Shown one piece after another: positions 22,180 through 23,486 of a stretch of DNA of 23,486 nucleotides (position 1 is the first letter of the stretch; every line of letters begins with the position of its first letter). The stretch is from assembly GCA_946533175.1 (NCBI GenBank), contig CAMNBS010000009.1, positions 1-23,486 on the forward strand, written 5' to 3'. Source of the stretch: an uncultured Clostridia bacterium (GTDB lineage: Bacteria; Bacillota_I; Bacilli_A; RF39; UBA660). The position numbers and the translations under genes are program-made. The notes beneath the pieces were generated by a model. That model ran no database searches. It worked only from the letters and a program-made list of their open reading frames with translations, and had not been told where the DNA came from.

Positions 22180-23486
22180 TTACACAGAATTGTTACCTGA
22201 AGAAATATAACAAACAACAGTTTGGTTATTCCATGTTACCGATGTATTACCATCAAAATAATTGCACTGATTACCTTCATTCCATGGTCTTTCTGATACA
22301 CTATTAGGCACTGTTACACTTGTTAATTGATTACCCTGAAAAGCACCATTTCCTATTGTTGTTACACTATTAGGTATTGTTACATTTGTTAATTGATTAT
22401 TTGAAAAAGCATTATTTCCAATAGTTTGCACATGTTCACCTATTGTTAAATTTGTTATTTTACTAAGTCTCTGATTACTTGCTAAATTTTCTGGAATATT
22501 AGTCATATCTATTGACATTGTAGTTATATTATTGTTTGCAAAAGCAAGAGTTCCTAATGAGGTTACACTATTAGGTATTGTTACATTTGTTAATTGATTA
22601 GCATAAAAAGCATCATCTCCTATCATGGTTACACCATTAGGTATTGTTACATTTGTTAATTGATTATATGAAAAAGCTTTATTTCCAATAGTTTGCACAT
22701 GTTCACCTATTGTTAAATTTGTTATTTTACTAAGTCCTTGATTACTTGCTAAATTTTCTGGAATATTAGTCATATCTATTGACATTGTAGTTATATTATT
22801 GTTTGCAAAAACACTTTCTCCTATTGCTGTTACACTATTAGGTATTGATACACTTGTCAAATTTTTATTATTAAAAGCATAATCAAATATTGCTGTTACA
22901 TTTGCTTGCACTGTTCCAGATACAGATTTATTTATTATTTCCGCGTTTTCTAATTCTGTTAATTGCATCGAATCAAAAATAAGATTATTATCTATGTCAC
23001 TTTGAAAAGTATTATGCCAAATAGTTCCTGTTCCATTACAATATGATGCATATGTTTCACCAGTACCAACAGTTTTTCCTTTTTTTTCTTGTCCCCATAA
23101 TTCTGTTAATTTACTTACGCATGTATTTATATTCATATTCGGATTTCTAGTATATGATGCTAATTCGCTATTTATTGTACTTGGTATTACTACATCACTT
23201 CCACAACTTGCATCATAATTTCTTATTTCTATTTTATAATTGCCTGTTAATATAATTATTCCTGCATTTTCTAATTCTTGCAATTCTGAGACAAAATAAT
23301 TTTTATTTAGCCATGTTTGAAGCGTATCACCCCAAATAGTTCCTGTTCCATTACAAAATGATGCATATGTTTCACCAGTATCAACAGTATATCCTTCTTC
23401 TTCTTGTCCCCATAATTCTGTAAATTTACTAACACATGTATTTATATTCATATTCGGATTTCTTATATATCCAGCAACTGGAACTG
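22180..23486 (-). CDS. BspA-type leucine-rich-repeat surface protein (partial, N-terminus missing)
   Basis: The frame stays open to the window edge (the codons before the Met at 23451 read VPVAGYIRNPN), so the true start lies outside; 434 residues are visible. Order: two copies of a Cys-containing module (CVSK...LTELWGQ...CNGTGTIW...ELENA), the first followed by YDASCGSDVVIPSTI, then about six BspA-type LRR_5 repeats (NQLTNVTIPNSVTTIGNGAF). A short C-terminal cap follows with two Cys (NQCNYFDG and VVCYIS). There is no LPXTG or C-terminal anchor, so attachment, if any, is N-terminal. Such proteins are usually surface-exposed adhesion or binding proteins of gut Bacillota, some with prepilin-like N-termini. 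The function here is inferred. Confidence 0.85.
   Translation of the reverse strand, partial: VPVAGYIRNPNMNINTCVSKFTELWGQEEEGYTVDTGETYASFCNGTGTIWGDTLQTWLNKNYFVSELQELENAGIIILTGNYKIEIRNYDASCGSDVVIPSTINSELASYTRNPNMNINTCVSKLTELWGQEKKGKTVGTGETYASYCNGTGTIWHNTFQSDIDNNLIFDSMQLTELENAEIINKSVSGTVQANVTAIFDYAFNNKNLTSVSIPNSVTAIGESVFANNNITTMSIDMTNIPENLASNQGLSKITNLTIGEHVQTIGNKAFSYNQLTNVTIPNGVTMIGDDAFYANQLTNVTIPNSVTSLGTLAFANNNITTMSIDMTNIPENLASNQRLSKITNLTIGEHVQTIGNNAFSNNQLTNVTIPNSVTTIGNGAFQGNQLTSVTVPNSVSERPWNEGNQCNYFDGNTSVTWNNQTVVCYISSGNNSV
22297..22806 (-). repeat. Tandem 267-base repeat inside the LRR gene
   Basis: Two nearly identical DNA units in tandem, offset by exactly 267 bases (89 codons): 22540-22806 and 22297-22539 (the second shorter). 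Each encodes NNNITTMSIDMTNIPENLAS, a linker and LRR_5 repeats. Near identity at DNA level suggests recent duplication. Confidence 0.9.
22933..23451 (-). repeat. Repeated Cys-containing module at the N-terminal side of the LRR protein
   Basis: Two copies of a ~67-residue module start at 23451 and 23136 (315 bases apart). Both begin NPNMNINTCVSK and contain a TELWGQ block, a GTGETYAS block and CNGTGTIW. The copies are more diverged than the LRR duplication, mostly after the CNGTGTIW block. Confidence 0.85.

Noticed and set aside
22297..23451. Regular repeats at the right edge considered as a CRISPR array or mobile repeat
   Set aside because: The repeats are in frame, encode leucine-rich and Cys-module protein repeats, and have coding-length spacing (267 and 315 bases) with no short direct repeats and spacers.

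Overview
The window comes from a very AT-rich (clearly under 30% G+C by eye), endospore-forming, walled member of the Bacillota, most likely class Bacilli. CotE, SpoVAC/AD/AE, YqfC/YqfD, DnaI and a sortase support this. A BspA-type leucine-rich-repeat protein and a D-aspartate ligase/racemase pair would fit an uncultured gut lineage of the Erysipelotrichales/RF39 kind, but the exact taxon is inference. TGA ends spoVAD and tryptophan is TGG, so the code is the standard bacterial one, not the mycoplasma code. Genes are tightly packed, mostly on the minus strand, and no stretch over 300 bases lacks a gene.

Layout, left to right. 16-3752: an M29 aminopeptidase; a divergent small Tyr/Pro-rich coat-like protein; an AAA_28 P-loop protein and a Nudix hydrolase separated by a terminator; a TasA/camelysin-like secreted protein; a CmpB-type membrane protein. 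3766-5125: a sortase and membrane-protein operon with a consensus SigA promoter. 5208-8677: spore coat morphogen cotE, an uncharacterised 527-residue membrane-anchored protein, and the GTPase obg. 8737-12402: an unrecognised 605-residue protein with its own SigA promoter, and the spoVAC-spoVAD-spoVAE operon for dipicolinic acid uptake. 12458-15171: a lipoprotein cyclophilin, a rhomboid-family protein whose catalytic serine is replaced by asparagine, and the helicase loader dnaI. 15248-16442: two unknown proteins. 16535-16609: a tRNA-Gln with anticodon CUG, back to back with cmk (16702-17358).

17378-22094 is one tightly spaced run, in transcription order: yqfC, yqfD, a VanZ-like gene, ybeY, dgkA, a D-aspartate ligase homologue, an aspartate racemase. 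It resembles the Bacillus yqfC-yqfD-phoH-yqfF-ybeY-dgkA cluster, but phoH and yqfF are absent, a VanZ gene sits in their place, and a peptidoglycan cross-bridge module is appended. The right edge (22180-23486) holds the C-terminal part of a repeat-rich BspA-like surface protein, cut off at its N-terminus by the window end.

Themes: sporulation (cotE, spoVA, yqfC/yqfD), cell-envelope work (sortase, VanZ, DgkA, D-Asp ligase/racemase, LRR protein) and core housekeeping (obg, dnaI, ybeY, cmk, tRNA). Intrinsic terminators repeatedly include the stop codon of the gene they end. The leads most worth checking are the catalytically altered rhomboid, the 605-residue unknown, the D-Asp module in a sporulation/ribosome-maturation operon, and the sortase lacking its usual active-site arginine. 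I found no CRISPR array, insertion sequence, prophage or recognisable defence system.
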